In this document: in pieces, positions 24,922 through 35,243 of the stretch | Numbering within the stretch: the stretch's first letter is position 1 | How the letters are laid out: each line of letters begins with the position of its first letter | Origin: an uncultured Pseudomonadota bacterium | Lineage (GTDB): Bacteria; Pseudomonadota; Alphaproteobacteria; UBA3830 | Length of the DNA: 40,837 bases | Direction: 5' to 3' | NCBI GenBank assembly: GCA_902796155.1 | Contig: CADBNZ010000001.1 | Coordinates: forward strand, 1 to 40,837 | Program-made: the position numbers and the translations under genes | Notes under the pieces: generated by a model | Told to the model about the DNA's origin: nothing | The model's database searches: none | Seen by the model: only the letters and a program-made list of their open reading frames with translations

Positions 24922-27474
24922 CTACGAATCTAAACGTACTTCATCATTTTTATAATCGATAGTTACGTTCGATCCCTCGTGCAATTTGCCGGAAATAATT
25001 TCTTTTGCGATAAAATCGTACAAATGCTTCTGAATACACCTTTTCAGCGGTCGGGCTCCGTAAATTGGGTCATATCCTATTTCGCCGAGCCAATTTTTCA
25101 AAGCATCAGTGAAGTTAACCGTGATTTTCTTTTCGCTCAATCTATTTTGCAAATCTTTCAATTGAATCTCGACAATTCCTTTTATGTTTTCCTTTGAAAG
25201 ATTGTTGAAAACCACAATTTCATCCAAACGATTTATTAATTCAGGACGAAATGTGCTTTTTACAACATTCATGACTTCATGATTAATCGTTTTCTTATCC
25301 AAAGCTGTCTTTTGAAAAAACTCTGCGCCAAGATTTGATGTAAGTATAATTATAGTATTCTTGAAATTAACATTACGACCTAATCCATCGGTTAAATGTC
25401 CTTCGTCCAATATTTGCAGCAGAACATTGAACACATCATTGTGTGCCTTCTCAATTTCATCGAACAAAATAACAGAATACGGACGTCGTTTTACGCTCTC
25501 CGTGAGTTCGCCGCCTTGCTCGTATCCGACATATCCCGGAGGCGCACCAATCAACCTTGAAACAGAATGCTTTTCCATGTACTCGGACATATCAATTCTA
25601 ATCATATTGTTTTTATCGTCGAACAAAAACAAGGCCAAAGCCTTTGATAATTCCGTTTTGCCGACTCCTGTTGGTCCCAGGAAAAGAAACGACCCGATAG
25701 GCCTGTTCGGGTCAGAAATCCCTGCTCGCGAGCGCCTTATGCAATCCGCAATAACGTTTATGGCTTCGTCCTGTCCAACAACTGACTCTTTCAGACGTGC
25801 TTCTATGGACAATAGGCGTTCTTTCTCTCCCATAACCATTTTTTCGACAGGTATTCCCGTCCATCTGGAAACGACAACAGCTATATCGTCTTCTGTAACT
25901 TCATTATGCCGTTTTATCTTTGACTCTTTTTCCTGCAGTTCAGATAATCTCTTCTGTAATGACGGAAGAACACTGTACAACAGCTCTCCCGCTTTCGCGA
26001 AATCGGCATTTCGTTGAGCAATTTCCGCATTGTTACGTGTGTCTTCTATTTTGCTCTTTATATTTTTTATTTCATCGATGTTTTTCTTTTCCAAATTCCA
26101 ATTTGTATTTAGATCAAGCGACTTCTTCTCTAAAACTTCCAATTCCGACTGGATTTTCTGTAAACGCTCCTTAGAAGACGCATCAGTTTCTTTTTTCAAA
26201 ACCTCTTTCTCGATCTTCAATTGCATTATTTTGCGATCTATTTCGTCAATTTCTTCTGGTTTGGAATCCAAAACCATTTTCAAACGACTCGCAGCCTCGT
26301 CCATCAAATCAATAGCTTTATCAGGCAGAAAACGATCGCTTATATAACGATGCGAATAAGTACAGGCAGCAATTACAGCAGCATCACTAATTCGAACGCC
26401 GTGGTGCAGCTCATATTTTTCTTTCAACCCACGCAATATGGATATGGAATCAGCAACAGTTGGCTCTGTTACAAAAACAGGCTGGAAGCGTCGCGCAAGT
26501 GCCGTATCTTTTTCTATATATTTCCTGTATTCATCCAAAGTCGTCGAACCAATACAGTGCAACTCCCCTCGTGCCAGTGCCGGTTTTAGCATATTCGAGG
26601 CGTCCATTGCTCCTTCAGTTTTACCAGCTCCTATCAACGTGTGGATTTCATCAATAAAGAGAATAATGTCATCTTTTTCTGAAATTTCTTTCAAGATGGA
26701 TTTAAGGCGCTCCTCAAATTCTCCGCGAAATTTTGCGCCGGCAACAAGCAAACCCAAATCCAGCGACATAATTTTCTTATTTTTTATGGAATCAGGGACA
26801 TCTTGCTTGATTATTCTTAGAGCCAATCCTTCCACGATTGCCGTTTTTCCAACGCCAGGTTCACCAATAAGAATAGGATTGTTTTTTGTTCTGCGTGAAA
26901 GCACCTGAAGAGTCCTACGAATTTCTTCATCACGCCCTATAACGGGGTCGAGTTTTCCTTCGCTTGCTAGTTTTGTTACATCTTTTGCATATCTGTTTAA
27001 CGCATCATATTCACTTTCCGCGTTTTCTGATTCAACTTTATTATTCATTCTTAAATCCCCTATTATTTTTTGCAGATTTGCGACATTACCACCCGATTTT
27101 ATAAATAAAGACTTTACTGACTCATTTAAAAATAAGCACAAAATCAAACTATCCAGACTAATGAACTTATCACCCCGCTTAGTCGCCGTTTCTTCCATTT
27201 TTATGAAGATTTGCGCCAAGTCGTCCGACAAAGTCAGATTATTCTGCGATCCGAATACTTCAGGCTGCTTTGCAAGTTGTTCATCGCACAGCTGATTAAG
27301 TTTGCCGCAATTTACACCTTCCAAACATTTGTTGATAACATAATCTCCACGGTTCTGAAGAATACTTTCCAAAATATGATACGGTGTTAGCTGCTGGTGA
27401 TTAGATTTTAGAGCACTCTCCTGAGCCTTTTGTAACAAAAGCAAGACTGACTGAGTCATCATGTTCGGTTTCAT
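24922..27474 (-). CDS. clpB: ATP-dependent disaggregase ClpB
   Basis: An 850-residue AAA+ chaperone that threads aggregated proteins with DnaK. Domains in order: Clp N-domain (about 1-145), AAA-1 with Walker A GEPGVGKTA (204-212) and Walker B IILFIDEIHTL, the long coiled-coil middle domain (about 400-530, which separates ClpB from ClpA and ClpC), AAA-2 with GPTGVGKTE and VILFDEIEKAH, and the C-terminal small domain. The ATG at 27474 (MKPNMM) is chosen because GGGAG lies eight bases upstream and it puts Walker A at the E. coli position. The open frame extends 17 codons further upstream. It is divergent from the ChpT-like gene. No clear heat-shock sigma site was found. Confidence 0.95.
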   Translation of the reverse strand: MKPNMMTQSVLLLLQKAQESALKSNHQQLTPYHILESILQNRGDYVINKCLEGVNCGKLNQLCDEQLAKQPEVFGSQNNLTLSDDLAQIFIKMEETATKRGDKFISLDSLILCLFLNESVKSLFIKSGGNVANLQKIIGDLRMNNKVESENAESEYDALNRYAKDVTKLASEGKLDPVIGRDEEIRRTLQVLSRRTKNNPILIGEPGVGKTAIVEGLALRIIKQDVPDSIKNKKIMSLDLGLLVAGAKFRGEFEERLKSILKEISEKDDIILFIDEIHTLIGAGKTEGAMDASNMLKPALARGELHCIGSTTLDEYRKYIEKDTALARRFQPVFVTEPTVADSISILRGLKEKYELHHGVRISDAAVIAACTYSHRYISDRFLPDKAIDLMDEAASRLKMVLDSKPEEIDEIDRKIMQLKIEKEVLKKETDASSKERLQKIQSELEVLEKKSLDLNTNWNLEKKNIDEIKNIKSKIEDTRNNAEIAQRNADFAKAGELLYSVLPSLQKRLSELQEKESKIKRHNEVTEDDIAVVVSRWTGIPVEKMVMGEKERLLSIEARLKESVVGQDEAINVIADCIRRSRAGISDPNRPIGSFLFLGPTGVGKTELSKALALFLFDDKNNMIRIDMSEYMEKHSVSRLIGAPPGYVGYEQGGELTESVKRRPYSVILFDEIEKAHNDVFNVLLQILDEGHLTDGLGRNVNFKNTIIILTSNLGAEFFQKTALDKKTINHEVMNVVKSTFRPELINRLDEIVVFNNLSKENIKGIVEIQLKDLQNRLSEKKITVNFTDALKNWLGEIGYDPIYGARPLKRCIQKHLYDFIAKEIISGKLHEGSNVTIDYKNDEVRLDS

Positions 27475-27695
27475 GTAACAACACTCCCAAAATTTCTGAA
27501 CGCAATCATTATAGTACTTTTGCAATAGGTCGTAGCATAAATTTTTTTGCTTAAAAACTATGGAAACGTAGCATGCTTAAAATAAGGAAGCATCACATTC
27601 ACAAAATTTTATAAAAAATTTTAAATTTATTTGATATTAACTATTGCAATCTTCTTTTTTATGTTCCAAATTAATCTTGTACATGAGGTTAAACG

Positions 27696-28268
27696 ATGCA
27701 GAGTGAAGCAGCGGTTATCGCTAGGATTTGTCACGATTTAATTACTCCTTTTAATGCTATAAACCTAGGCCTCGAGGCATTTGAAATGTCTCGGGACGAA
27801 TCCTTACTGGCGAGTTTGAGAGAAAGTGTCGATAAAGCAAATGTCGTAATGAAATTCATGAGAGAATTGTTTTCAGACCGAACTCAAACCTTCTGCTACT
27901 CTGCTCTCTCATTGAAGCAACTTATCGCTGAATACCTAAAATTCCACAATATTAACTTCGATTTAATATCAGATATGGAGAGCGTAGCGAGCATAGCCGG
28001 AAAAATCATAATGTATATGGCAATTGTGGCGAAAGAAATATCACCATTCGGTGGCAGTGTGGTTGTGAAAATCGATAATGAAAAGAGCAAAATAAATACG
28101 AGATGTAGCGGACGAAATATTGCTGTGCCGCAAATGTCTCTTGAAGAAGAATTAAACCATAAGAGCATTATAAGACACAAATTTCTGCAACTTTTGCAGG
28201 ATTCAGGATTTGAATTGAACGTATATGCTGATGGTTCAGATGTAGTCTTTTCAAAAAAGATGAAATAA
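27696..28268 (+). CDS. chpT: ChpT-like histidine phosphotransferase
   Basis: A 190-residue protein that resembles the alphaproteobacterial phosphotransferase ChpT, which passes phosphate from the hybrid kinase CckA to CtrA and CpdR. The phospho-His is in ARICHDLITPFNAINLGLE (His near residue 13), which matches the ChpT RLCHDLxxPxGAIxNGLE motif. The rest looks like a degenerate ATPase-type fold (MYMAIVAKEISPFGGSVVVKI), with no N or G boxes, as in ChpT. It is divergent from clpB and upstream of groESL on the same strand, but a separate groES promoter makes co-transcription unlikely. No cckA or ctrA lies in this window. Confidence 0.78.
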   Translation: MQSEAAVIARICHDLITPFNAINLGLEAFEMSRDESLLASLRESVDKANVVMKFMRELFSDRTQTFCYSALSLKQLIAEYLKFHNINFDLISDMESVASIAGKIIMYMAIVAKEISPFGGSVVVKIDNEKSKINTRCSGRNIAVPQMSLEEELNHKSIIRHKFLQLLQDSGFELNVYADGSDVVFSKKMK

Positions 28269-28569
28269 TAATTTTTTTCTTTAACTTTAGATCATCATTT
28301 TTATTTTCAGAGATAATTTCTACCTAATTTTTTTTGATTGCGAAATAACCGAGAATTTCAAAAAATAACACATCTTTCGTTCCCTCAATACAATTCCCCC
28401 TACCATTCCTATTGAATTTTTGCTGTGGCGTTGTTAGAATCCGTATGCCTCGGTGAAGCAGAAGCTAAGGTATCGCAGTTAACACAGTTAATGTGTGAAT
28501 GCAAAAGCGAAAAGCGAGCTGAGAAAGAGGCGTTAGTTTTAGGTGATTTAGGTAAAATTGGAGTAATCA
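28269..28569. other. Intergenic region upstream of groES
   Basis: About 300 bases. The first half is T- and A-rich and shows nothing recognisable. The second half has the groESL promoter (28412-28440) and a leader of about 120 bases. No CIRCE operator (TTAGCACTC-N9-GAGTGCTAA) and no clear sigma32 promoter are visible. A small dyad ACACA/TGTGT occurs near 28482-28496. Confidence 0.6.
28412..28440 (+). promoter_or_regulatory. Sigma70-type promoter of groESL
   Basis: TTGAAT (28412-28417) and TAGAAT (28435-28440) are separated by exactly 17 bases. The predicted transcript start near 28447 gives a leader of about 123 bases before groES. Confidence 0.65.
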
Positions 28570-28866
28570 ATGACAATGAATTTTACACCATTAAAAGACC
28601 GTGTATTGGTTAAGAGAATTGATCAAGAAGAGCGTTCTCCGGGCGGTATTATCATACCTGATACAGCGAAAGAGAAGCCAATGGAAGGTAAAGTGCTCGC
28701 GGTCGGTTCCGGAACAAGAGACAACAACGGCACAGTGCATCCGCTCGACGTTAAAGTTGGCGATCGTATTATGTTCGGCAAATGGGGCGGAACGGAAATC
28801 AAGCTCGAAGGTATTGAGTACGTCATTATCAAAGAGCAAGATATTTTGGGTATCATTAAAGATTAA
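28570..28866 (+). CDS. groES: Co-chaperonin GroES
   Basis: A 98-residue lid protein of the GroEL cage. The sequence [38 protein letters not shown] (positions about 5-42, here named by its key parts [23 protein letters not shown] and EGKV) is a textbook GroES, including the mobile loop. The C-terminal [23 protein letters not shown] region is also typical (here KWGGTEI). GGAG lies six bases before the ATG at 28570; a second ATG at 28576 is possible. It is followed by groEL after 56 bases. Confidence 0.97.
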   Translation: MTMNFTPLKDRVLVKRIDQEERSPGGIIIPDTAKEKPMEGKVLAVGSGTRDNNGTVHPLDVKVGDRIMFGKWGGTEIKLEGIEYVIIKEQDILGIIKD

Positions 28867-28907
28867 TGAATAACAAGAAAAAAAATTAATTGAGTAGTTG
28901 TTTGTAA

Positions 28908-30566
<1,659 letters not shown>

Positions 30567-30621
30567 TAATTGCTTTTATCATATATAATTATAAGATAGT
30601 TGTCTTAGTTATTGCAAAAAA

Positions 30622-30653
30622 GATCCCCGTGGCTTACTGCGGGGATTCTTTTT
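30622..30653 (+). terminator. Rho-independent terminator of groESL
   Basis: ATCCCCG (30623-30629) pairs perfectly with CGGGGAT (30640-30646) around a ten-base loop and is followed by TCTTTTT. It lies 56 bases after the groEL stop. Confidence 0.92.
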
Positions 30654-30889
30654 ATATCAAACCTTCGTTTAAATCATTAATTAAAGCTGTTTATTCTTTG
30701 GATATATGAATAATGAAACTTTATTTTTCCCTAATAATTTTCTTCCTAACGTTAATTTAAAATAGTGTTCTCAAATACTTTGTAACTTCGCCTTAACTAT
30801 CAGAAAAATTAACCAAAAATTAATTGACTTACACTTTCCGCCCATATAAATATAATAATTGATTGTTCATTAATCGTATGGTGATTTTT
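30654..30889. other. Intergenic region between groEL terminator and RND operon
   Basis: About 235 AT-rich bases. Apart from the putative promoter at 30824-30852, I see no gene, repeat or RNA. A/T-rich partial repeats of the type ATTAACCAAAAATTAATT near 30809-30825 might bind a TetR- or MarR-type regulator, but no regulator gene is adjacent. Confidence 0.4.
30824..30852 (+). promoter_or_regulatory. Putative promoter of the RND efflux operon
   Basis: TTGACT at 30824-30829 is followed after 17 bases by TAAATA (30847-30852), or after 15 bases by TATAAA (30845-30850). The -35 match is good and the -10 weaker. It lies 38 bases before the predicted start of the adaptor gene. Confidence 0.4.
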
Positions 30890-32062
30890 ATGCGTATTTC
30901 CGTATGCTCTGCGTTGTTGGCTGTTTCGGTTTCTGTTATTTCATTAACATTGATTACAGGTTGCAAAGAAAAAAAACAATCTCAGCAAGCTCAAGCGCCT
31001 TTAGTTGGTGTCATTAAGGCCGAGAAGAAAGATGTTCCGTTTCAAATCGAAGTTCCGGCGAAAATTACGGGCTCTTTGGAAATTCAGGTACGTGCGCAAG
31101 TCAGCGGTATTTTGAAATCCCGCACTTTTAACGAAGGACAATACGTAAAGCAAGGCGAAAAGCTGTTCGAGATAAATCCGGAGCAGTACGAAGCCGCTCT
31201 CACCCGTGCGAAAGGAGCTTTGGCGCAAGCGGAATCTGAAGTTCGCCGCACTACACGCGATTATGAACGCATGAAAAAACTGCACAAGGCAGGGGCAATC
31301 AGCCAAAAAGATCACGACGATTCATTATCTGCCTACGAGCGTGCGCAAGCGAATCTGAAAGTTGCTGAAGGTTCTGTGAGAGAGGCAGAAATAAACCTAG
31401 GATACACGGAAGTTAAGGCTCCTATTTCGGGGATCGTCAGCAAAGAAGCTCAATCGGTCGGAAATTTGATAACAGCGAATGCAGAATCGAGTCTGCTAAC
31501 CACAATGGTGCAAATATGCCCTCTGCATGCGGTGTTTTCACTCCCCGGGTCTATGTGGAATGCGCTTGCGAAAGGCTATTTATCAGGAAAAGTTCAGCTA
31601 CCTAAGTTTGATAAGTGCAAAGTTGAAGTTATTATGTCAGACGGCACAAAATACCCGCAAACAGGAAAGATAATCTTCATTGACAGCACAGAAGACCACT
31701 TAACTTCCAGCGTATCAGTAAAAGCAGAGATTCCAAGCGATGAGCAGCAACGGATTTTGCTTCCGGGACAGTTTGTTCGCGTAAAATTGGTTGGTGCTGA
31801 GTATAACGATGCAATTGTTGTTCCTGCATCTGCGCTTATTTCGACATCGCTTGGACATGTAGTTTATGTAGTGAGAGATGATAAAACTGTTGAAGTTCGT
31901 CCTGTAAAAGCAGAATTAGTCGAAAATAACGGAATCATTAACGAAGGTTTGAAAGAAGGGGAAGTTGTGATTTTTGAAGGAGTTTCAAAAGCTCGTCCGG
32001 GAGAAAAAGTCAACGGCATTGAAAAAACAGCTCCGCAACAAGCACAAGAACCTCAAAAATAG
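30890..32062 (+). CDS. RND efflux periplasmic adaptor (AcrA/MexA type)
   Basis: A 390-residue membrane-fusion lipoprotein that joins the inner-membrane pump to the outer-membrane channel. From the ATG at 30890 it has a signal peptide with lipobox LITGC (lipidated Cys near residue 24). Domains follow the family: barrel-sandwich hybrid halves (VRAQVSGILKSRTFNEGQYVKQGEKLF and LGYTEVKAPISGIVSKEA, each cited by its key parts RAQVSG, GQYVKQG and KAPISG), an alpha-helical hairpin (about 100-165, rich in Ala, Glu and Arg), a beta-barrel and a membrane-proximal domain (LLPGQFVRVKL, VVPASALI). In-frame starts at 30863 (TTG) and 30878 (ATG) are less likely. It is the first gene of an intact three-gene efflux operon. 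Confidence 0.92.
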   Translation: MRISVCSALLAVSVSVISLTLITGCKEKKQSQQAQAPLVGVIKAEKKDVPFQIEVPAKITGSLEIQVRAQVSGILKSRTFNEGQYVKQGEKLFEINPEQYEAALTRAKGALAQAESEVRRTTRDYERMKKLHKAGAISQKDHDDSLSAYERAQANLKVAEGSVREAEINLGYTEVKAPISGIVSKEAQSVGNLITANAESSLLTTMVQICPLHAVFSLPGSMWNALAKGYLSGKVQLPKFDKCKVEVIMSDGTKYPQTGKIIFIDSTEDHLTSSVSVKAEIPSDEQQRILLPGQFVRVKLVGAEYNDAIVVPASALISTSLGHVVYVVRDDKTVEVRPVKAELVENNGIINEGLKEGEVVIFEGVSKARPGEKVNGIEKTAPQQAQEPQK

Positions 32063-32102
32063 CAACGTTTGATAATCATAAGATAAAGGAAGGAGCCCAA
32101 AA

Positions 32103-35100
32103 ATGTTTTCTCGTTTCTTTATAGACAGGCCAATTTTTGCTTCGGTCGTTTCTTTAGTGATCGTAATTGCAGGATTGGTTTCTATATTCAATCTCCCCGT
32201 GGCTCAATATCCTGATCTTACGCCTCCTTCGATTTTCGTTACGGCGAATTATCCCGGAGCCAGCGCAGAAGTTTTGTCAGAAACAGTACAAGCTCCTCTT
32301 GAGCAAGCCATAAATGGCGTTGAAGATATGATTTACATGAACTCCGTTGCATCGAATGATGGTAGTTCAACAACATCGGTATTTTTTAAGGTTGGTACGA
32401 ATCCCCAAGAAGCGATGGTCAACGTAAACAACCGTGTTCAAATGGTTCTAAATACTCTTCCTGAAGATGTAAGAAGACAAGGCGTTACAGTGCGCAAAAG
32501 ATCGTCATCGATTTTGCAGGTTATCGCATTATATTCGGAAGATCAGCGTTACAATTCGACCTACCTCGGAAATTATGCTTTGCTCAACATTGTGGATGAA
32601 TTAAAAAGGCTCGAGGGAGTGGGCGATGTTGTAATTATTGGTAGCAACGACTACTCAATGCGCGTATGGCTGAAGCCTGATAAGCTGGCGAAACTCGGTA
32701 TCAGCACAAGCGAAGTTGCCGCGGCTATTTCATCGCAAAATTTGCAGCGTGCCGCAGGAGGAATCGGAAAAAGGCCTGTTGATTTGAAGGTCGATCGCAA
32801 CTATATGATAGTTGCACAAGGGCGTTATTCGACAGTTGAGCAGTTCGAAAACATCATATTAAGAGCAAACTCAGACGGTACGGCTCTGCGTCTTAAAGAT
32901 GTTGCGGATGTGGAACTTGGAGCGCAAAGCTACGACGTTATAGCACGAAACAAAAATTTTGAAGCCGTTCCTATGCTTATTTCGCTTTCTCCGGGAGCGA
33001 ATGCGCTTGCGACAGCAAATCGAGTAACTGCAAAACTTAACAAAATGGCGGAAGCATTTCCAAAGGGAATCAAGTACACAGTAACGTTTGAAACAAGCCG
33101 ATTCGTTCAAAATTCCATCAATGAGGTGGTGAAAACGCTTGTCGAGGCGTTCGTGCTTGTGTTTTTGGTCGTCCTTTTGTTCTTGAAGAATCCTGGAGCG
33201 ACGCTTATCCCGTGTCTTGCCGTTCCTGTGTCGATTATCGGCGCATTTTCGGGCATGATGGTATTTGGATTCTCGATTAATACGCTGACTCTGTTCGGAT
33301 TGGTTCTCGCAATCGGAATTGTTGTTGATGACGCCATTATTGTTATCGAAAATGTCGAACGAATAATGCGAACTGAAAAACTCACGGCACGAGAAGCGAC
33401 CATAAAGGCAATGGACGAGGTTTCAGGAGCGATTGTCGCTATTGTTTTGGTTCTGTGCGCCGTTTTCATTCCTGTTTCATTCATGGGGGGTTTGGCAGGA
33501 ACCATGTATAAGCAATTTGCGATCACAATTGCGGTTTCCGTTACGATTTCCGGCATTTGCGCACTGACTTTGACGCCTGCTTTATGTGCTATTTTCCTTG
33601 ATAATAAATCCTCTGTCGCTGAAAAAATGAGCAACAGCAAGTTCTTTGTTGCTTTTGATTACTGGTTCGCGTGGCTGACTAACAAATACACATCAACGGT
33701 TAAGTTTTTCCTGAAAAATGCGAAAACCGCATTCGTATCAATGGGAGTCATCTTTGCTTTGACCTACACGCTGTTCATCTATACTCCAAGCAGCCTCGTT
33801 CCCGATGAAGATCAGGGAGCATTTATGGCAACAGTTATATTAGATCCAGGTGCTTCTTTGGATAGAACCCATAAAATTGTCGCAGAATTTTCCAAGAATA
33901 TTTTAAAAGATTCGACAATTGAAGGCTCAATGTATGTCACGGGCTACAACATGCTTAGCAACTCTACGGCAACAAATGCGGCTTCGATGTTCTTCATTCT
34001 CAAAGATTGGAGTGAAAGAAGCAAAGATCAGACAGTGCAAGCTCTTGTAAAAAAGGCGTTTGGTATTGGTGCAGGAATAGCCGACGGACGAGTAATCGCT
34101 TTCTGTCCTCCTCCGATAGTTGGCATGAGTACTACAGGCGGCTTTGAAGGATATATCCAGCAAACAGGTAACATGGACAGTAAAGCTCTAGAAGCAAAAG
34201 TAAATGAAATTGTAGCAGAAGCTGCAAAATGTCCTGAATTAAGTGGCGTTACGTCGACATTCAACTCCAGCACTCCGCAATTGAATATGGAAGTAGATGA
34301 CTTAAAAGCTTTGTCTATGAACGTTCCTATCAATGAGATATACAACACTGTCGCTTCGACATTCGGTTCTTACTATGTGAACGATTTTTCGCAATATGGT
34401 CGCGGATTTAAGGTCATGATGCAGGCCAAAGGAGCGTATCGCGCCTATCCTGATCAGATAAAGGAGATATACGTTCGTTCAACAACCGGCTCCATGATTC
34501 CTCTTTCTTCTTTCGTAAAGCTAACACCGGGAGTTGGGCCTGACATTTTGGAGCGTTTCAACGTATTTCCGGCAGCAAAAATCATGGGAAACCCGGCACC
34601 TGGATATACATCGGGACAAGCGCTCGCCGCCGTGGAGAAATTAGCCAAGCGTGTTCTTACCGATGGATACCAAATGGCTTGGGCAGGTTCTTCATATCAG
34701 GAAAAGGAAGCAGGAGGCACTGCCGGCATTGCCCTTTCTCTCGGTTTGATAATCGTATTCCTGATTCTTGCGGCACTCTATGAAAGATGGACCCTGCCAT
34801 TTGCGGTTATATTTGCGGTTCCTTTCGGAATGTTTGGCGCTGTTGTTTCGGTGCTTCTACGAGGTCTGAGCAACGATATTTATTTCCAAATCGCTCTTAT
34901 TACTTTGGTCGGATTATCCGCCAAAAATGCGATTTTAATCGTTGAGTTCGCCGTAATGTTGCGAAAAGAAGGATTATCGCTTGTAGACGCTGCAATAAAA
35001 GCCGCGAATTTGCGATTCCGTCCTATTATTATGACCTCTCTCGCATTCATTTTGGGATGTTTCCCGTTGGCTGTAAGTTCAGGAGCAGGTCACGCAAGCA

Positions 35101-35243
35101 GAAATTCGCTCGGAACAGGAGTTGTCGGCGGAATGATTGGCGCTACAGCACTTGCGCCGCTATTCATTCCTTTGATGTATGTATTGATAACTATGTTAAG
35201 TGAAATGTTCAGAAATAAGAGAGGGAGTAAAAAGCATGCTTAA
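32103..35243 (+). CDS. RND efflux pump permease (AcrB/MexB, HAE1 family)
   Basis: A 1046-residue inner-membrane proton-driven exporter with 12 membrane segments and two large periplasmic loops, working as a trimer. The start FSRFFIDRPIFASVVSLVIV is typical of the HAE1 family. Proton-relay residues are present: the Asp pair in GIVVDDAIIVIENVERIM and Lys in LVGLSAKNAILIVEFA. The ribosome site AAGGAAGGAG lies just upstream of the ATG. Likely substrates are hydrophobic drugs, dyes or detergents, but this cannot be read from sequence. Its 3' end overlaps the outer-membrane gene by 8 bp. Confidence 0.95.
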   Translation: MFSRFFIDRPIFASVVSLVIVIAGLVSIFNLPVAQYPDLTPPSIFVTANYPGASAEVLSETVQAPLEQAINGVEDMIYMNSVASNDGSSTTSVFFKVGTNPQEAMVNVNNRVQMVLNTLPEDVRRQGVTVRKRSSSILQVIALYSEDQRYNSTYLGNYALLNIVDELKRLEGVGDVVIIGSNDYSMRVWLKPDKLAKLGISTSEVAAAISSQNLQRAAGGIGKRPVDLKVDRNYMIVAQGRYSTVEQFENIILRANSDGTALRLKDVADVELGAQSYDVIARNKNFEAVPMLISLSPGANALATANRVTAKLNKMAEAFPKGIKYTVTFETSRFVQNSINEVVKTLVEAFVLVFLVVLLFLKNPGATLIPCLAVPVSIIGAFSGMMVFGFSINTLTLFGLVLAIGIVVDDAIIVIENVERIMRTEKLTAREATIKAMDEVSGAIVAIVLVLCAVFIPVSFMGGLAGTMYKQFAITIAVSVTISGICALTLTPALCAIFLDNKSSVAEKMSNSKFFVAFDYWFAWLTNKYTSTVKFFLKNAKTAFVSMGVIFALTYTLFIYTPSSLVPDEDQGAFMATVILDPGASLDRTHKIVAEFSKNILKDSTIEGSMYVTGYNMLSNSTATNAASMFFILKDWSERSKDQTVQALVKKAFGIGAGIADGRVIAFCPPPIVGMSTTGGFEGYIQQTGNMDSKALEAKVNEIVAEAAKCPELSGVTSTFNSSTPQLNMEVDDLKALSMNVPINEIYNTVASTFGSYYVNDFSQYGRGFKVMMQAKGAYRAYPDQIKEIYVRSTTGSMIPLSSFVKLTPGVGPDILERFNVFPAAKIMGNPAPGYTSGQALAAVEKLAKRVLTDGYQMAWAGSSYQEKEAGGTAGIALSLGLIIVFLILAALYERWTLPFAVIFAVPFGMFGAVVSVLLRGLSNDIYFQIALITLVGLSAKNAILIVEFAVMLRKEGLSLVDAAIKAANLRFRPIIMTSLAFILGCFPLAVSSGAGHASRNSLGTGVVGGMIGATALAPLFIPLMYVLITMLSEMFRNKRGSKKHA

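Noticed and set aside
28425-28613. 62-residue open frame before groES
   Set aside because: Its GTG start lies upstream of the groESL -10 box and it overlaps the groES start; no ribosome site and no known family.
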